Assembly: GCA_013202295.1 (NCBI GenBank)
Contig: JABMRT010000191.1
Span: 1-42,282 of the forward strand
Length of the DNA: 42,282 bases
Origin: Candidatus Zhuqueibacterota bacterium
Lineage (GTDB): Bacteria; Zhuqueibacterota; QNDG01; JABMRT01
Direction of reading: 5' to 3'
Shown piece after piece: positions 41,289 to 42,282 of the stretch. Position numbers and translations under genes: made by a program. The notes under the pieces were generated by a model. That model had not been told where the DNA came from. It was given only the letters and a program-made list of their open reading frames with translations, and did not search any database. Position 1 is the stretch's first letter. Each line of letters starts with the position of its first letter.

Positions 41289-42282
41289 ATGAGCCAGTGG
41301 CAAGCCAAATTTCAATCCGGAGCAACCCGCACTTTTTCAGGATCCATTTTATTGTTGGATATTCTGAAGCAAGTCAAACCGGACATCCCCCATGCGATTG
41401 TTCTCGCCAAAGTCAACAATCACATTCGGTCATTGCGTGAGGAGATATCAGACAATGCTGCGATCGAGTGGATCTCGATTAATGCCCTCGAGGGCCGGCG
41501 GTCATATCAGCTCACCCTTTGCCTTGTACTGGTGCGTGCGTTTGAAGAACTGTATCCGAAAAAACAATTGATCATCGACCACTCTCTCGGCAAGGGTCTG
41601 TATTGCCAGATGAAGGGAGAAGAATCGTTTTCGCAGGCCATGCTGCGGGAGCTTAAGCTTCATATGGTTGAGACAATTGGACAGGATGATCCGATTGAAC
41701 CGGATGAAAAATTATCCGATACAACTTCTGAAAAAGAGGCTTTCGGGCTAAAACCGCTCGCCACGATGTATCCATACCGATGTGGCAAAACAACAACGTG
41801 TATGGGATATCCCTTGCTTCCCTCGGCTGGATGGTTGAAAACATTTGATCTTGTACTCTGGGCGCCTGGCATGATTCTGCGCCTGCCGGATGAAGACAAT
41901 ATCAACGTACTACCGCCCTATCAGGAACAGAAAAAACTATTTCAAGTCTTTCACGAATATGGTCAGTGGGTGGAAATTCTGGGCATCGAACATCCGGATG
42001 AACTGAACCGTGCCATTGAGACCGGAGAGATCTCGGAGCTTATTAAAATTGCTGAAGGACTTCACGAGAAAAAAATCGCGTCCATTGCTGATGAGATTGC
42101 AAAACGAAAGCATGACACAAGGATTGTGCTCATTGCCGGCCCTTCCTCTTCGGGTAAAACTTCTTTTATCAAGCGGCTTACCATACAGCTTCGTGTGAAC
42201 GGGCTTCGCCCGCTGACAATGTCACTGGATGATTATTTTCTGGATCGCGAGAGAACACCCATGGACAGCGAAGGCAATCCTG
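41289..42282 (+). CDS. Uridine kinase-like nucleoside kinase, 3' partial
   Basis: The frame opens at ATG 41289 (GAGG five bases upstream) and stays open to the window end, about 331 codons. The first ~60 residues look TGS-like, then comes a region like the second N-terminal domain of threonyl-tRNA synthetase (IDHSLGKGLYCQM and following). From about residue 280 a P-loop kinase domain begins with LIAGPSSSGKTSFIKRL (Walker A, near 42132) and continues MSLDDYFLDRERTP, the uridine kinase/phosphoribulokinase signature. Such TGS-kinase fusions are annotated as nucleoside kinases that phosphorylate uridine or cytidine. The C-terminus is outside the window. Confidence 0.88.
   Translation, partial: MSQWQAKFQSGATRTFSGSILLLDILKQVKPDIPHAIVLAKVNNHIRSLREEISDNAAIEWISINALEGRRSYQLTLCLVLVRAFEELYPKKQLIIDHSLGKGLYCQMKGEESFSQAMLRELKLHMVETIGQDDPIEPDEKLSDTTSEKEAFGLKPLATMYPYRCGKTTTCMGYPLLPSAGWLKTFDLVLWAPGMILRLPDEDNINVLPPYQEQKKLFQVFHEYGQWVEILGIEHPDELNRAIETGEISELIKIAEGLHEKKIASIADEIAKRKHDTRIVLIAGPSSSGKTSFIKRLTIQLRVNGLRPLTMSLDDYFLDRERTPMDSEGNP

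Overview
The window looks like a chromosome segment from a Gram-negative bacterium of the FCB superphylum. It resembles the Calditrichota/KSB1/Marinimicrobia type of organism more than a typical Bacteroidetes. The evidence is two secreted proteins ending in type IX secretion sorting domains with the NYPNPFNP signature, a TonB-dependent receptor with an N-terminal carboxypeptidase-regulatory-like domain, a BACON-repeat lipoprotein and many Na+-coupled symporters. The exact phylum cannot be fixed from the sequence. I saw no rRNA, tRNA, CRISPR array, intact insertion sequence or phage module, and no gene-free stretch reaches 300 bases.

Left part (1-13.5 kb). An OmpA-type protein (cut by the window edge) and a small STAS/SpoIIAA-like protein face a thin [2Fe-2S] ferredoxin gene across a shared terminator. 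Next is a minus-strand glycan module: two GH94 glycoside phosphorylase paralogs flanking a GPH-type sugar:cation symporter, headed by a sigma70-like promoter with a LacI-type palindrome at the expected transcription start. Then come a patatin phospholipase translationally coupled to hisC, and a plus-strand pair with its own promoter: a divergent penicillin-acylase-family protein and a YhaM-type 3'-5' exoribonuclease.

Middle (13.5-21 kb). A BACON lipoprotein is followed by a signalling and transport cluster: two neurotransmitter:sodium symporters (NSS) either side of a hybrid histidine kinase and a response regulator. One NSS carries a pair of canonical EF-hand loops in a predicted extracytoplasmic loop. 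The other overlaps a 38-codon MetS-like subunit gene. A ferritin-like protein fused to a four-cysteine domain lies upstream.

Chitin locus (21.2-36.2 kb). A ToxR-like membrane-anchored winged-helix regulator is divergent from a seven-gene plus-strand operon: TonB receptor, secreted beta-helix protein, GH18 chitinase, GH20-like lipoprotein, NagB/PIG-L fusion, AmpG-like MFS permease and N,N'-diacetylchitobiose phosphorylase. The inferred flow is surface chitinolysis, uptake of oligosaccharides across the outer membrane, periplasmic trimming, import, phosphorolysis to GlcNAc-1-P plus GlcNAc, then deacetylation and deamination. NagA, GlcNAc kinase and phospho-GlcNAc mutase are not in the window.

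Right part (36.2-42.3 kb). A two-gene nucleotidyltransferase cassette sits between two copies of the 5' end of a decayed ABC ATPase gene, which suggests recent rearrangement. It is followed by folE with a heptamer array upstream, an isoprenylcysteine-methyltransferase-like membrane protein, an orphan pseudopilin-like protein, a PHP-type histidinol phosphatase and the start of a uridine-kinase-like gene that runs off the window.
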